Assembly (NCBI GenBank): GCA_963971405.1
Contig: OZ020485.1
Coordinates: forward strand, 41,971,469 to 42,035,468
Direction of reading: 5' to 3'
Source: Psococerastis gibbosa
Lineage: Eukaryota; Arthropoda; Insecta; Psocodea; Psocidae
Length of the DNA: 64,000 bases
Part shown: positions 8,901 through 18,430 of the stretch, piece by piece
Layout: the number at the start of each line of letters is the position of its first letter
Numbering within the stretch: position 1 is the first letter of the stretch
The notes under the pieces: generated by a model
The model's input: only the letters and a program-made list of their open reading frames with translations
Database searches by the model: none
What the model was told of the DNA's origin: nothing
Program-made: the position numbers and the translations under genes

Positions 8901-10385
8901 GTTAAAGTTAACGACAAGAGACTAGTCATTGATCCACTTTCAATTTTTCAGCGTTTGTGTATAACAAAGCAGTCAGAAAAGGATTTAGAAGAGCATTTCA
9001 AGTATGAATTAGCCCCTTTCCCAACGTCCTTGTTTAATGAACAGGGGATGCGAAAAGGGACAAAATCCACATTCTATTCTGCCTTCACTCCTCTCTCGAG
9101 TCGCACGAAAATAGATGCCAATACCTACGTCGTTTTAGATGGTGGACATTTGTTACACAAAGTGGTGTGGCGACGTAAAACGTCAGTAGCAGACGTTGTC
9201 TCGGCCTACACTACCTACGTCAAAAATAACTTTGGAAAGAACGTCTCAATCGTTTTTGATGGCTACCCTGAAGACGCCACTAAAAGAAACACGAAAACAG
9301 CTGAGCGACTCCGTCGCTATTCTGTTCAGACAAGTTATGAATTATCGTTTGAGGAATCCACTGTAATTCAAATCCCTCAAGATAAAGTGTTGGGTAATGA
9401 GAAGAATAAGCGTCGTCTGATAGCACTTCTATGTAGCGTCTTTGAGCAGCAAGGAATAGAGGTGGCGGTTGCACAGGAAGACGCCGACCGAGAGATCATT
9501 GTCACGGCATTATCAAAAAGCCCTTCAAGCGAAAGAGTGGTCATTGTAGGAGAAGACGTGGACCTACTTGTCCTGCTGAATGGTTTATGTACTGGAGAGA
9601 CAAACGTATACCTTCAAAAAAGTGACAATAGTGAAGAAGGCTTCTGTCACTATTCCACGACTTCCTACAACTTTCGAAGTTCCCGTCTTTCTCCACAGAC
9701 GGTATTATTTACCCACGCTTTCACAGGGTGTGACACTACCTCAGCACCGTTTGCCATGGGAAAAAACAAATTTGCTAATATATTGGACCAAAAACTAGCT
9801 GAAATGACTGATGTCTTTCTACAATCCCAGTCCACCAAAGACGATGTGAAATTAGCCGGCATCAAGTGCTTCGTGGCTCTGTACGGGGGTGATATAGAAG
9901 CTGACATATTGAATCATCTTCGGTATAAGATATTCATCACCTCCGGTAACATTAACCTTGCGCGTCTACCTCCAACTGAGGATACTGCTGGGCTTCACGC
10001 TCTCAGGTGTTATTATCAAGTGCAGAAGTGGTTGGGGACAGACCTAAATCCAAAGGATTGGGGGTGGAAGTTAGACCACCATGGGCTTGCCCCAATTACC
10101 ACAACTATGGATCCCGCTCCTCTCTTGCTCCTCCGGAAAATATCCTGCAAGTGTAAGAAGGGGTGCAGTGGTAGATGCAGCTGCCGTAAAACTGGACTTA
10201 AATGCTCCGTTCTGTGTCAAAACTGCGGTGGCAAATCATGCACCAATGCTACTACAATTGACCTTAACGATTCAGACGACGAGGAAGAAGATATGACATC
10301 CTCAATAGATGTAGGCAGCACTGATGGGACTCCTATTGTTGGGAACTCTCATGAACCGGGCCCGTCAAAAATGAAGAAAATGTGA
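5937..10385 (+). CDS. Academ transposase-nuclease, 1,482 aa (Zn modules, DDE-like core, XPG nuclease, CXC finger)
   Basis: This is the probable mobilising protein of the surrounding transposon, expected to act in the nucleus on its TIRs. Two N-terminal zinc modules have the same spacing style: C8-x2-C11 with H56-x2-C59, and C102-x2-C105 with H174-x2-C177. The central part contains FDNADVN (D438, D441), then DGENTFH (D448-H454), FDQP (D604) and GGFH (H634). I propose these as the RNase-H-fold transposase core. The third acidic residue is not assigned; E810 is one candidate. The C-terminal third has the XPG/FEN1 nuclease series: LDGG (D1068), FDGYP (D1108), QEDADRE (E1181, D1182, D1184), GEDVD (E1206, D1207, D1209) and GCDTT (D1266). 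After it comes a tesmin/TSO1-like CXC cluster (C1404 to C1435) and an acidic tail. The ATG at 5937 directly precedes the first zinc module. No intron, frameshift or stop is present. Family membership is well supported; which domain does which cleavage is not settled by sequence. Confidence 0.9.
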   Translation: MSIPAGVCFICRRSLDEGPIAIVKKRGVQSFIEASVKRGLTDIQTLLQGLHEVTVHEACRKRYATEKNVDISVRRRERDSAPQACRSSRASSAVHFNLQNICFLCGEDITDDFIKLQQKLPYSRRNIIHTVEQLGVRKTVLDAAQRRGDEWGRSIEMRLRASEDDLVAADARYHSLCYKKLFSMPSITGKKRGHRPANDIEEAMEGIYEYLLENSDECQFSLDDLLKLCEGGYVPDSRTAKSRLIKRFGDDIVISEAGANKGAVVCFKHTGHKILYDNWYTAKQIDKQQERLRVVKAAAEIILEDIRSQVYDTSDYPPSDEFLNNLDSVIPESVTLFYETIVLKNKRGLQESWKKKCVSFSHALISAVRPRSFVSPLLIGVGTYFYRKFGSKHLVNMCSALGFSCSYNDVVQLESSAILRPESLPSIEAGAFVQFVFDNADVNVNTLDGENTFHEMGGIMCVTPYTAVLRDKNIPRLKKYVPADKVTSQSDIEIKHCNIRKNSGLSTIVVNDLEGIYKVDGEILPSASDLFWLFGKWRKPLSMSGWNGFMEQVTEKLDFSRSKILFLPFIRAPPTDYDTVFTSLIEASRRSKACSQKFTFVTFDQPLFMKARDIVQSGQHPELSCVIVRLGGFHLLMSFMGCIGSIMAGSGLKELLTTIYADHSVDKMLNGHAYSRAVRAHILTNLTLAGIVLDEVHLTAEEINEIENLLWISERSHIISAKETEIFQILNAKFKSALDKIEKNGPTSQLWVQYFRMTTLLKLFIQAERMGDWDLHLYSVHLIMPFFHSAGHYLYAKSTHLYLQDMMALEKVMDKSEYDMFTNGYFTIRRSDKFWSGLWSDLTIEQKLMRSMKSCGGLTQGRGISSSVLARWTVGMVSMVNICEELESFCRISCPTGEQHVDMRPARIIRDNNDAKKLSSWFALHPPFPTTDRLLSLSSGLVGGPNINCHMAQQLGTAGVKLIIGKTFDCVAFKRKNKVATLASTTCSVKVNDKRLVIDPLSIFQRLCITKQSEKDLEEHFKYELAPFPTSLFNEQGMRKGTKSTFYSAFTPLSSRTKIDANTYVVLDGGHLLHKVVWRRKTSVADVVSAYTTYVKNNFGKNVSIVFDGYPEDATKRNTKTAERLRRYSVQTSYELSFEESTVIQIPQDKVLGNEKNKRRLIALLCSVFEQQGIEVAVAQEDADREIIVTALSKSPSSERVVIVGEDVDLLVLLNGLCTGETNVYLQKSDNSEEGFCHYSTTSYNFRSSRLSPQTVLFTHAFTGCDTTSAPFAMGKNKFANILDQKLAEMTDVFLQSQSTKDDVKLAGIKCFVALYGGDIEADILNHLRYKIFITSGNINLARLPPTEDTAGLHALRCYYQVQKWLGTDLNPKDWGWKLDHHGLAPITTTMDPAPLLLLRKISCKCKKGCSGRCSCRKTGLKCSVLCQNCGGKSCTNATTIDLNDSDDEEEDMTSSIDVGSTDGTPIVGNSHEPGPSKMKKM

Positions 10386-10487
10386 ATGTAAAAAAAAATT
10401 TGTTCAAGTACATTTAAAATATATAGGCCTACATAAGTAAAGTAATATTGTTTGTCTACTGCTATTTCTGGACGTGTAGTATCAAAA
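10386..10487 (+). other. 3' trailer of the Academ gene
   Basis: About 100 AT-rich bases lie between the stop codon and the inner end of the right TIR. I see no perfect AATAAA here. The transcript end may lie inside the right TIR. Confidence 0.4.
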
Positions 10488-11004
10488 TTCGCATTACACA
10501 GTTTCCGCTGATTATCTGAAATTTATTAGTACGAATAGGGCTATAGGTGTCTATCTCGTCTCAAATGAAAGCTTATTAAAGTATCTTTAAATTTGTATGA
10601 AGTAACTTTCTTGTGGAATGAGTATTTTTGACGTTATTTGAAGAAAAACAATGCAAAACCGAAAATTTTCCACATGTCCGAAAATTTTGCCTGTTTCCGA
10701 AATGCTGTATTTTCTAAAGTAATTGCCCTACGGATTTGGTTTTGGTTTCAAATGGTAGATAATTAAATGCAGTTTAATACTACATATAGGGGTTCTTTCG
10801 GTCCAACGCATATTTAGGGAGATTTTAACCAAAAACCAAAAAATGTCCGAAAATTTCGAAGTTTTTCGGCCATTACGCTGGTCGCACAACTTTTTAAGGG
10901 GGGCAAACTTGGTTTTTTACTAATGGTTGTGATCCTAACAACATACTAAAAAATTAGAACTACATGACCTTTTGCAAGCACTGATGTCTTATTTGACTGG
11001 ACTA
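10488..11004 (-). repeat. Right TIR of the Academ element
   Basis: This is the inverted counterpart of 5035-5560. It begins at GCATTACACAGTTTCCGCTG and ends in ATTTGACTGGACTA, followed at once by the ACC duplication. It carries the complementary CCGAAAATTT blocks. Confidence 0.9.
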
Positions 11005-11371
11005 ACCCCAATAAATCTCATCTTATTTTATCTATCAATGATACGGTACTTCATGTGAAATTTGATTTTGTACGAAACCGAGTACATTTTAGTGGGGGTC
11101 TCCCATTTGCTCCTATTTGTGACTGTCATTACAATTTTTTTTTTGCATTCTTAAAATTTCTAGGACTAAAATCATTAATAAGAAACATTAACGTGACCAA
11201 CGATTTATTAGTCATTCAATAATACTGTATACGTATATCAGTAGGACTTAAAATTAAAAATTAAAAGGAGTACAAATTCTTAGTACAGTTAATCATTTAA
11301 TTTACAATCGGTTTCTTTTATGCAACTCGTTGTCATGATACAATACACGTACATGGTAAACAATTACTAAA

Positions 11372-11589
11372 AACACAGTTTTTAGTATTTAACATTTTAA
11401 AAGGTAACACCAACTATTTCAAATGACCACGTTATTTAGTACAGTTTTGTTATTAGCAATCTCTTAATTCTCCATTTCTAAATGATTTAGTATTACTACT
11501 AAGAACAAAACTGTACTAAACAACGTTATTAAGTAGTTCTCTTTTGTTGCCTTTCTAAATGTTAAATACTAAAAACTGGATCCTGTGTT
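11372..11589. mobile_element. Small palindromic MITE (~218 bp), family unknown
   Basis: The left arm reads AACACAGTTTTTAGTATTTA and the right arm is its complement with a small GATCCAG insertion. A second paired block, TTTAGTACAGTTTTGTT, lies nearer the centre. No clear target duplication is visible, so the superfamily is not assigned. Confidence 0.6.
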
Positions 11590-12504
11590 ATTAAGAATTT
11601 GTTAAATATTCATACCAAGCACCAGGCTGGGGGTGCAAGGGACCAAAATTTGATCGGATGGTCAATGTATTTACTGCCTCACAGGTGAATTACTACGGAT
11701 GTATCATTTATATATAAACAATTTTGTTCCAGCCCCCCCCCCAAAAAAAAAAACTGGGTACGGGCCTGCCATGCCGTACTGTATCTTGACAAGCTTGCAT
11801 GAGTTTTGTTTATTTTCTTTCACTTGGTGATGACGTGAGCTAAATGTTATGATTATAGGCCTAACTTAAAGCTGTACTAATGCCATGAGTGATATTAATA
11901 AGTATTTCGAAGTTAATAAAGGAGACTATTAGGCCTATGTATATACCAGTAAGACTTATTTTAAATTCAATCTATTGATTTGATTTAAATATCAGAAATA
12001 ACTCCTGCAATAAGGGCACTTCCTCACGTACATTACATTTCTACTTAGCAGCGGTAGACAAATAAAATATCTATAGGGTGAAATGTACACAGCTCACGGA
12101 TTCCGCTCTGAAATACAACCCCATAAACATCAAATAAAATAAAAAAGACTTTAGAAGAGAATCGTTTAAGCCTTTTAAGAAAAACCATGGATATCATGGG
12201 TTATCGGAGAAAATAATAGAATGCGATGAAAATAGAATCAAATTTATCCCGCAGTCCCAGATTTAAAAGATTTTCGATATTTTTACAAGTTTTCAATATT
12301 GTTCATTTTATTGTACATTTACAAGATTAATACAGTCTATCTAATTTACCAGTTCTATTATAACAATTATTTTGCGTCCGTAAGAAGTTCGTGAAGTTCT
12401 TTGTATGTCATCTGTTGGCTAAATGTACCTTGCATAGCAATTTCCAATATTTATTACTAAATTGACTATAATTTTTTATCAGGCGTATGAATGTTGTAAA
12501 AGAA
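11590..12504. other. AT-rich spacer
   Basis: No gene seen. A C9 tract followed by an A-rich run lies at about 11734-11754, with GGGTACGGGCCTGCC just after it. This resembles the termini seen in the hAT-like repeats, but no partner end is found. Confidence 0.4.
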
Positions 12505-12605
12505 AGAAAAAGATAAAGGAAAATGTCTTTATTTTCCATATGGGCGAATTTTGGGCCTTTCCACCCAGTCTTACAACTAACCCATTACAATTAACCCATT
12601 ATATT
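12505..12605 (-). repeat. 3' end of an unidentified retroposon, copy 1
   Basis: This is one of three copies (also 16512-16592 and 30032-30110) of a short conserved block containing CATATGGGCGAATTTTGGGC. On the minus strand each copy runs into a CTTT-rich tract, which looks like a microsatellite tail at the 3' end of a LINE or SINE. The body of the element is not recognised. Confidence 0.55.
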
Positions 12606-13675
12606 GCACCATTCAACACTTCCCAAGATACTATTGCACATACACCTTGTATTATTTTTTTTAATTTAAATTCTACGTAGAATTAAATGAGTACCTACTA
12701 TATCTGTAAACTGGAAATTTAAAGCTACTTTTAAATACTCAATTTTTAATTGCAGCAAAGTGTAGGTCGTAAAAGGGCCGGGCCTTTCCGAATGCGCGTG
12801 GGAGGAACCTAAAAACCTTGAGTCTGACAATGACAGTTCGTAAATTATATGCTATGTAGAGTAAACTCATTGCGTAACATTCTAAATAATTTAATAGGTG
12901 CAAAATTAAATAGTAAATTCAAATGATTAAAATAACTAGATTAACTAACTATTTACCTATGGAACTTTCCCTTTCGACGATGGTACAGATCAGAGATATT
13001 TTATTGCAGTACTAGGTATACCCAGTACGGCACGCGCCAGGTTCATTTGAGTATAACGACCGACCTAGGTCAATTTGGAACTCACGATTCTGTCTGCACT
13101 GAATTCAGGTATACCTACCTCCTAACAGGAAAGAAATCAACCGTAGAAAACCTAGCAAGTGTTTTTCTGGGTAATCAATACCGCTTTAGCCACAAAATTG
13201 AAGCACCTGGGTCTACATACAGTAGCATTTTAAATATGTGTCATTACCACATTACTTACTCCCTGAGATTTGTAAAGATATTTTATGTATTCTTCTAATG
13301 TGAAACTATGGCGTTCTCCCAACACTTTAAAATTCGATATTCAGCCGAATTCATGAAAAGAAGAATTTTATATACTTCAGGAGTAAGAAGTAAAGTTGGT
13401 GTATTTCATACTCATAGCCAATTACTTTTAAATCTGAGCATTTGCTTCCGGACAGTGAGTAAAAGCTCCATAAGTACAGATGACGCTCTTGGAGCAAGCG
13501 AAAGGCTTGAAATTATGAAGACTGACCTCTTATTATAAAAATTTTATGAACGGAAACTCAAGCATAAGTTCCAATTATATGACACGTAAGCACCTGCTTA
13601 TTTTTATGAATGATTGGTTACAGTACTATATGTTTACCGTACCTCGAAGTAGCAATGAAAATAACCTGTATGAAG
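12606..13675. other. AT-rich spacer, no supported gene
   Basis: Short plus-strand frames of 63-83 codons occur but none resembles a known protein. There is no repeat boundary apart from the start of the tandem duplication at 13676. Confidence 0.4.
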
Positions 13676-14162
13676 CCTCTAAAATGTACACTAGATCTAT
13701 GCAACTGCCATTGCAAGGAAAAGAAGCAAATGTTTAAAATTAATACAACTATTGTGATGTAATCTCTTCATAGAAAACGAAAAACAATAGAAGTAAGAAA
13801 GGCTCTATCAATTGTTCACAATAAGGACGAAATAGCATCTTTTGGTGACCAGTGAAACTTAAGATTGTAAGGAAAAATTAGAGCTTGAATGTTCAATGTA
13901 TAAATCAATTTAATCAAATTAATTCAATGTATAAATCCTCTAAAATGTACACTAGATCTATGCAACTGCCATTGCAAGGAAGAGAAGCAAATGTTTAAAA
14001 TTAATACAACTATTGTGAAGTAATCTCTTCATAGAAAACGAAAAACAATAGAAGTGAGAAAGGTTTTGTCAATTGTTCACAATAAGGACGAAATAGCATC
14101 TTTTGGTGACCAGTGGAACTTAAGATTGTAAGGAAAAATTGGAGCTTGAGTGTTCAATGGAT
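13676..14162. repeat. Two-copy tandem duplication, 261-bp period
   Basis: Unit 1 (13676-13936) and unit 2 (13937-14162) both begin CCTCTAAAATGTACACTAGA and align with roughly a dozen substitutions. Unit 2 lacks the terminal ~35 bp of unit 1. The junction repeats ATTCAATGTATAAAT, which may have primed the duplication. Confidence 0.85.
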
Positions 14163-14751
14163 GTGTCTGAAACAGGCGAGAAAAACTCAACAAGGGCAGC
14201 CGGAAATGAGAAGAAGCCCATAGCAGAATGGGAAATTTAGACGAAATAGTATTGTACCGCGAAATTCTTTTATTCGTCTCCTTTCTTCGCTTTTCTCTAG
14301 TGAGACAATGTGAATCTGTCGGACCCCTTTCCACCTCACCCCACGCCATCGTGCACACCCTCTTACATTCCATACCTATATTCCATTTTATTGGAAAAAT
14401 GTTTCTAATGTGTGATATCGGAAAATTGTTTCTGGAAAAATTGCGGTTACCAGAGTGTCACAGCTACATTTTTATTCTTTTCCCGTCTTGAATTTTGTAC
14501 TCGTGCGAGATGGAGTGAAGAAAACGGTACGTGTTTTTCTGGGAATTTTGTTGCTTGATATTCAAAAGCAGTTCAAATATAAATTAGTATCTAAATCGTC
14601 GTCATAATATGCCCTTCGTTCTTTCCAGCGTATCGTCTCCCGTCTGCTATTTGAAATAGAATATACAGTACGTAGTACGTAGCTGTTGTCTATGTACAGT
14701 TCATATGAAAGATATTTTTGTAACTATATGTAACCCTTTGCGATATTTATC

Positions 14752-14892
14752 TTCTTCTGATTCGTTGTCTGCAAACTTTCTGCGCATCATCTTCCAGCTC
14801 TCTTGGTTCTGCGCCTTCTTCTTCAGCTCTTAGTACGTTCGAGTTCTTGCATCCTGCTTCAGTTGATCCATGAATTTCTTCTTCAGCCCTCT
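14752..14892 (-). pseudogene. LINE reverse-transcriptase C-terminal remnant
   Basis: Read on the minus strand this gives LKKKFMDQLKQDARTRTY, a stop, then ELKKKAQN followed by ESWKMMRRKFAD. This matches the typical last ~45 residues of arthropod non-LTR reverse transcriptases, where a basic helix is followed by a 'DREKWR'-like segment. One stop is present. It sits directly beside a SINE head (14897-14985) in the same orientation. Confidence 0.55.
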
Positions 14893-14896
14893 TGGC

Positions 14897-14985
14897 ATGG
14901 CCAGAAAATGTAGCAAGTGTGGGACTCGAACTAGCAACCTTACGGGTGAACGTCGGAGTAGGTACCACTACTATACATGTCCTTA
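14897..14985 (-). repeat. SINE copy 3, tRNA-like head only
   Basis: Minus-strand copy containing the tRNA-Glu-like head (B box region AGTTCGAGTCCCACAC) and the ACATTTTCTGGCCATGC block. The usual tail module is missing and LINE-derived coding sequence follows immediately. Confidence 0.7.
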
Positions 14986-15429
14986 TGTGTATGAAATAGA
15001 CACCCAGAGGTCCACTCACGATGTGGATGGTGTGACGATTTGAATAACACTTTAAACTCATTGACTTCAACATTGTTAATAACGTTAGTATGTGAAATGC
15101 AATAGCAAGATTAGTTTCTTAAAAAGAACACCGGGTATTTCCCTAAAAAGTCAGTAGAATTTCGTATTTATTCCCATGACAGCCGCACAATCAACTAGGG
15201 GCACCCAAATAATTCATGTTATTCCGCAGTGTACCTTTGAAATTTTTAAATTGGGACGAAACTTATTCTGTTTGTCTGTTTATAGGAGACAAGTCTCCTC
15301 CGGCACTTATCCTTGTTACATTTCTTTGTATTTTGTAGAAGTACCCGAGAATAATCTCTGGAATCCTTTTATTCGGAATACGGATGATTTTTGTATATGT
15401 ACCCTATAGTAATTTAAATGGCCTCCAAG

Positions 15430-15870
15430 TGCCAGGTGCCCCCCCCCGTTATTAGCTTTACTAATAAGTCTTCGTATGTTAAATCTTAATTCCCCCCCCC
15501 CCCCCGTTAAACCCTACTATTGCACGCCTATATTTAAAGAGAGGTTCAATAAGTCAATGCTAGTAAATGTAAATGCTTGGTGTTATTTCAGTTAAATTTA
15601 GTCTGTAAAATCAAAATACTTAAACCCCCTTATATCAGGCCCATAATGGTTTCTCCTGGGGAGACCCCCGGGCCCCCTTGCTTACAGTAATATATGAATC
15701 TCTGCATGTAAAAATGCGTAAGCCCCACTATTCCGCGCTTATTATTTCCCAAAAAATCCCTGCTACTAGGATTCCCCCCTTTTTTTTTGCAAACCCTCGG
15801 GGGGGGGGGGGCTGTACATAAGTTTACATACATAAAATCCACCCCCCCTTCTCCCGAAGTGGAATCCTGC
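15430..15870. repeat. Cluster of long C and G tracts in repeat-like DNA
   Basis: C tracts lie at about 15439-15447 and 15492-15505, a G13 tract at 15799-15811, and further C7 runs at 15841-15848. The right side ends in AATCCTGCATACGTACCTGG, whose complement resembles a CAG-type hAT terminus. I could not identify its left partner. Confidence 0.35.
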
Positions 15871-15872
15871 AT

Positions 15873-16511
15873 ACGTACCTGGGTACTGTGACTTGTTAGT
15901 TATGATTTTTTTTATTAATAATGGTGAACGAATGGGTTCCAAAGTAAAGACTTCACTGTTTTGAATTTTTGATCAAGATTCACAACGTGGTGAGGCACTG
16001 CATATACGTACTCGTAAGCCATGACAGCCGTCAGAAATAAGGAAGTCTGAGACTGACAGAATCTTGATTACCTTAATTCTTATCATTCTGATGTAAACAG
16101 TGCGCCTTCTATTTTGGAACTTTATAATTTCCCTGCTAGGATAATATCGGTATGCACGAATAAACTGAGAAATTGCATTATACAACAGATTAGTCCGGAA
16201 GGCATCATGCGCAATGTTCAGCCTTTCTCAAAGTACTCGAATATCTACCGACCTTCGGGCACAGTGGAAAGTGGTCTAGTTGCGGCGGTGCCGGGCGTGG
16301 CGAGGTTTGCTAACAATAAGGTACCTACTTCTATCAATTATAATCGAGCTCTGGATGTGGACTCCTTGAACTTGCGGCTTGCAATCTTAACCCGTACAAT
16401 AAAAAATGCACTTGAAGTATTTTATTTCGTATGATTGAAATTGCTTATACTTACGAAGATAATATTGTAATGATGAAGGCTGAAATGAGACATATTGACA
16501 TATTGTATGTA
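15873..16511. other. Spacer with no supported gene
   Basis: A 106-codon plus-strand frame at 16114-16434 has no recognisable domain. No repeat boundaries are seen. Confidence 0.35.
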
Positions 16512-16592
16512 GAAAGAAGAAAGAAAGAATTGACTTTATTTTCCATATGGGCGAATTTTGGGCCTTTCGGCCCACTCTTACAATTAACAGTA
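16512..16592 (-). repeat. 3' end of an unidentified retroposon, copy 2
   Basis: Second copy of the block described at 12505. The (GAAA)-rich tract at 16510-16527 is the complement of the CTTT tail. Sequence to its right (16600-16840) is open on the minus strand for 128 codons and may belong to the same element, but I recognise no domain in it. Confidence 0.55.
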
Positions 16593-16859
16593 GCATTGTG
16601 TAGATAGGAAATCTGCTTCTTTCTATTCCTTCTGCATGGCTCTACAGCAGTTGTTGGGCTCAACAACATTGCCCTAAACTTCAAATATTTCGACGACCCT
16701 CCACCATCTATATACTCCCAACTCGCCGAGGTCGCTTTCCAAATTAGTTCTTCCAGCGGTTGCGTGGACGTCCGTGCATTCTTCATCCCGCCATGCTTGC
16801 TTTGCACATTTTGTTCGGCATGTGATCCTCTTACCACTGGAATCGTCGCATTGACTGCT

Positions 16860-18110
16860 ACAAAAAATTTATTAAAAAGTTAAAGAATATTCATTAAAAT
16901 ATCACATCCCCCAATGTACGAGTAGAATAGATTTTAAAAGTTTTTTGTCTCTTCTGCATATTAGCAATTTCAAGTGACTAACTGCATTTTGCGTACATGC
17001 TCATAAAGTTTCATTTCAAAAGTGGTTATATCCATTGCATTAGCTTTTTAGCCAACCCTCCCCCCTTCCCCCGAATTAACACAGTAGAATACCCACTTAC
17101 AGTCTAGAAATGAATAATCAATCAATCACGCATTTGAAAGATATAAAATAAGCAATTAGCACTGAAGAATGAAAAATTGTGAGATAGGAAAAGTTGTTTG
17201 GTGATGGTAGCGGGGGGGGGGGGGGGGGTAGTGTATGAGGCAGTGGATAAAGGAGTGTTTGAAGAGCTGGGCTCCAGTCCATCCCTGTCACCTAATGATG
17301 AATCGGTCCATCGATCATGGGGTAGATTGCTGTGGAGCTTCGCTTACGTCACCAGGTGCTGGCAGTGTGTTGTACTGGGATAATCAAGTACCGTACATTC
17401 TGGCGTACTGTTGAATGGCTGGGGTGCGGAATGCATGAGTAAGGGTTGTGCGTTTGAGAAAGGTACCGAGAAATGCTACTAACTTCCCCAAATTGTTAAG
17501 AGACCAGCTTTTAGAGAACGCTTTCTACACACTCACTGACGGACTATACCCCACTTAAGCCGTGCTTGATAACTACTACCGTTAGAAACTGCACACCATC
17601 CAGGGGTGGCCAAAATGTAACGAACCAGTGGCGGATCTAGATCTCAACCCACTGCAAATGACAAGCGAACTAACCTTACTCCGTCGGTTCTTCCCAATCT
17701 GAAAAGATATTGCCACATACATCGGGATGAAAGTCTATGTTAAACATTAATAATATCTATGCTGATTCGGGTGTTAGGGTAGTTTGAGGTTTGTAATTAT
17801 TGCTCTGGTCGATAAACAACATTAGGCTAGCGGGATTATCATAGCAAGAGTAATATGAAAACTTTAATTCTCGCTGTCTTCATAATTTTGTAAACAGAGG
17901 AGCATTCTTACATTTCGCGATTAATGAGAGGTCTTCTAATGAAAAATGGTATCAAGCAAGGCCTAAAGCCTGAGTATAGCAGCTAGAATGACATTGACAG
18001 AACTGCCTGATTTTAACGATTTTATTTTTTACTTACTTGATTGTATTTAATGTAACAGAATAATATAGGCTATTTATTTATATTGCCGTATTGTAATATC
18101 GTAGTTAGGG
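16860..18110. other. Spacer with a G17 tract; no supported gene
   Basis: G17 lies at 17212-17228. An isolated AACCAGTGGCGGATCTAG at about 17625-17642 looks like one end of a hAT element, but no partner end is seen. A (GA)n stretch follows G8 at about 18109-18126. Confidence 0.4.
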
Positions 18111-18430
18111 GGGGGGAGAGAGAGAGACTTTTCTGTACAACACATAACTCACTTAACGTAATGGTGGAGATACAAAACTCGTAGCTAAAGAGTAAAACCG
18201 ATAAATCTATATGGAAGTAGTAATGGGAATATTTGTAGCTGCCAAATTGGAGCAAAGTATGCTGAAGTGTTAAATGTTCACTTTCAATATGGAATAAAAC
18301 AAATACGATTTAAGGGAGAACGTTCCAAATTTTTTGTAAACAAAAGCTGACCTAAGTTAATTTTACAAATTGAATTAATATCGTGTTCCACAAATTAGGA
18401 TAGTTTTTCGAAGAAATCATAAAAAAAATA

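Larger units (their letters stand above)
5035..11004 (+). mobile_element. Complete Academ (AcademX-type) DNA transposon, 5,970 bp
   Basis: The element is bounded by ~520-bp terminal inverted repeats that begin TAGTCCAGTCAAAT at 5035 and end with the complement at 11004. Perfect ACC trinucleotides flank it (5032-5034 and 11005-11007). Academ elements are known for 3-4-bp target duplications and for a large protein that can include an XPG nuclease. The single internal gene (5937-10385) is uninterrupted. Arm-to-arm identity looks high, with small indels near the outer end. Together these suggest a young, possibly autonomous copy. No second copy of its ends is visible in the window. Confidence 0.9.

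Noticed and set aside
5937-10385. Reading the 1,482-aa protein as a host gene with an XPG/PIN nuclease
   Set aside because: It is enclosed by ~520-bp inverted repeats with a 3-bp target duplication and has no introns. The domain combination matches Academ transposons.
16451-16837. A 128-codon minus-strand frame as a host gene
   Set aside because: It runs into the retroposon 3'-end block with its CTTT tail and has no recognisable domain. Probably retroposon-derived.
17625-17642. A further hAT element from the CAGTGGCGGATCTAG motif
   Set aside because: Only one end is visible here and in similar places (28759, 57663). Without a partner end or target duplication no element can be defined.
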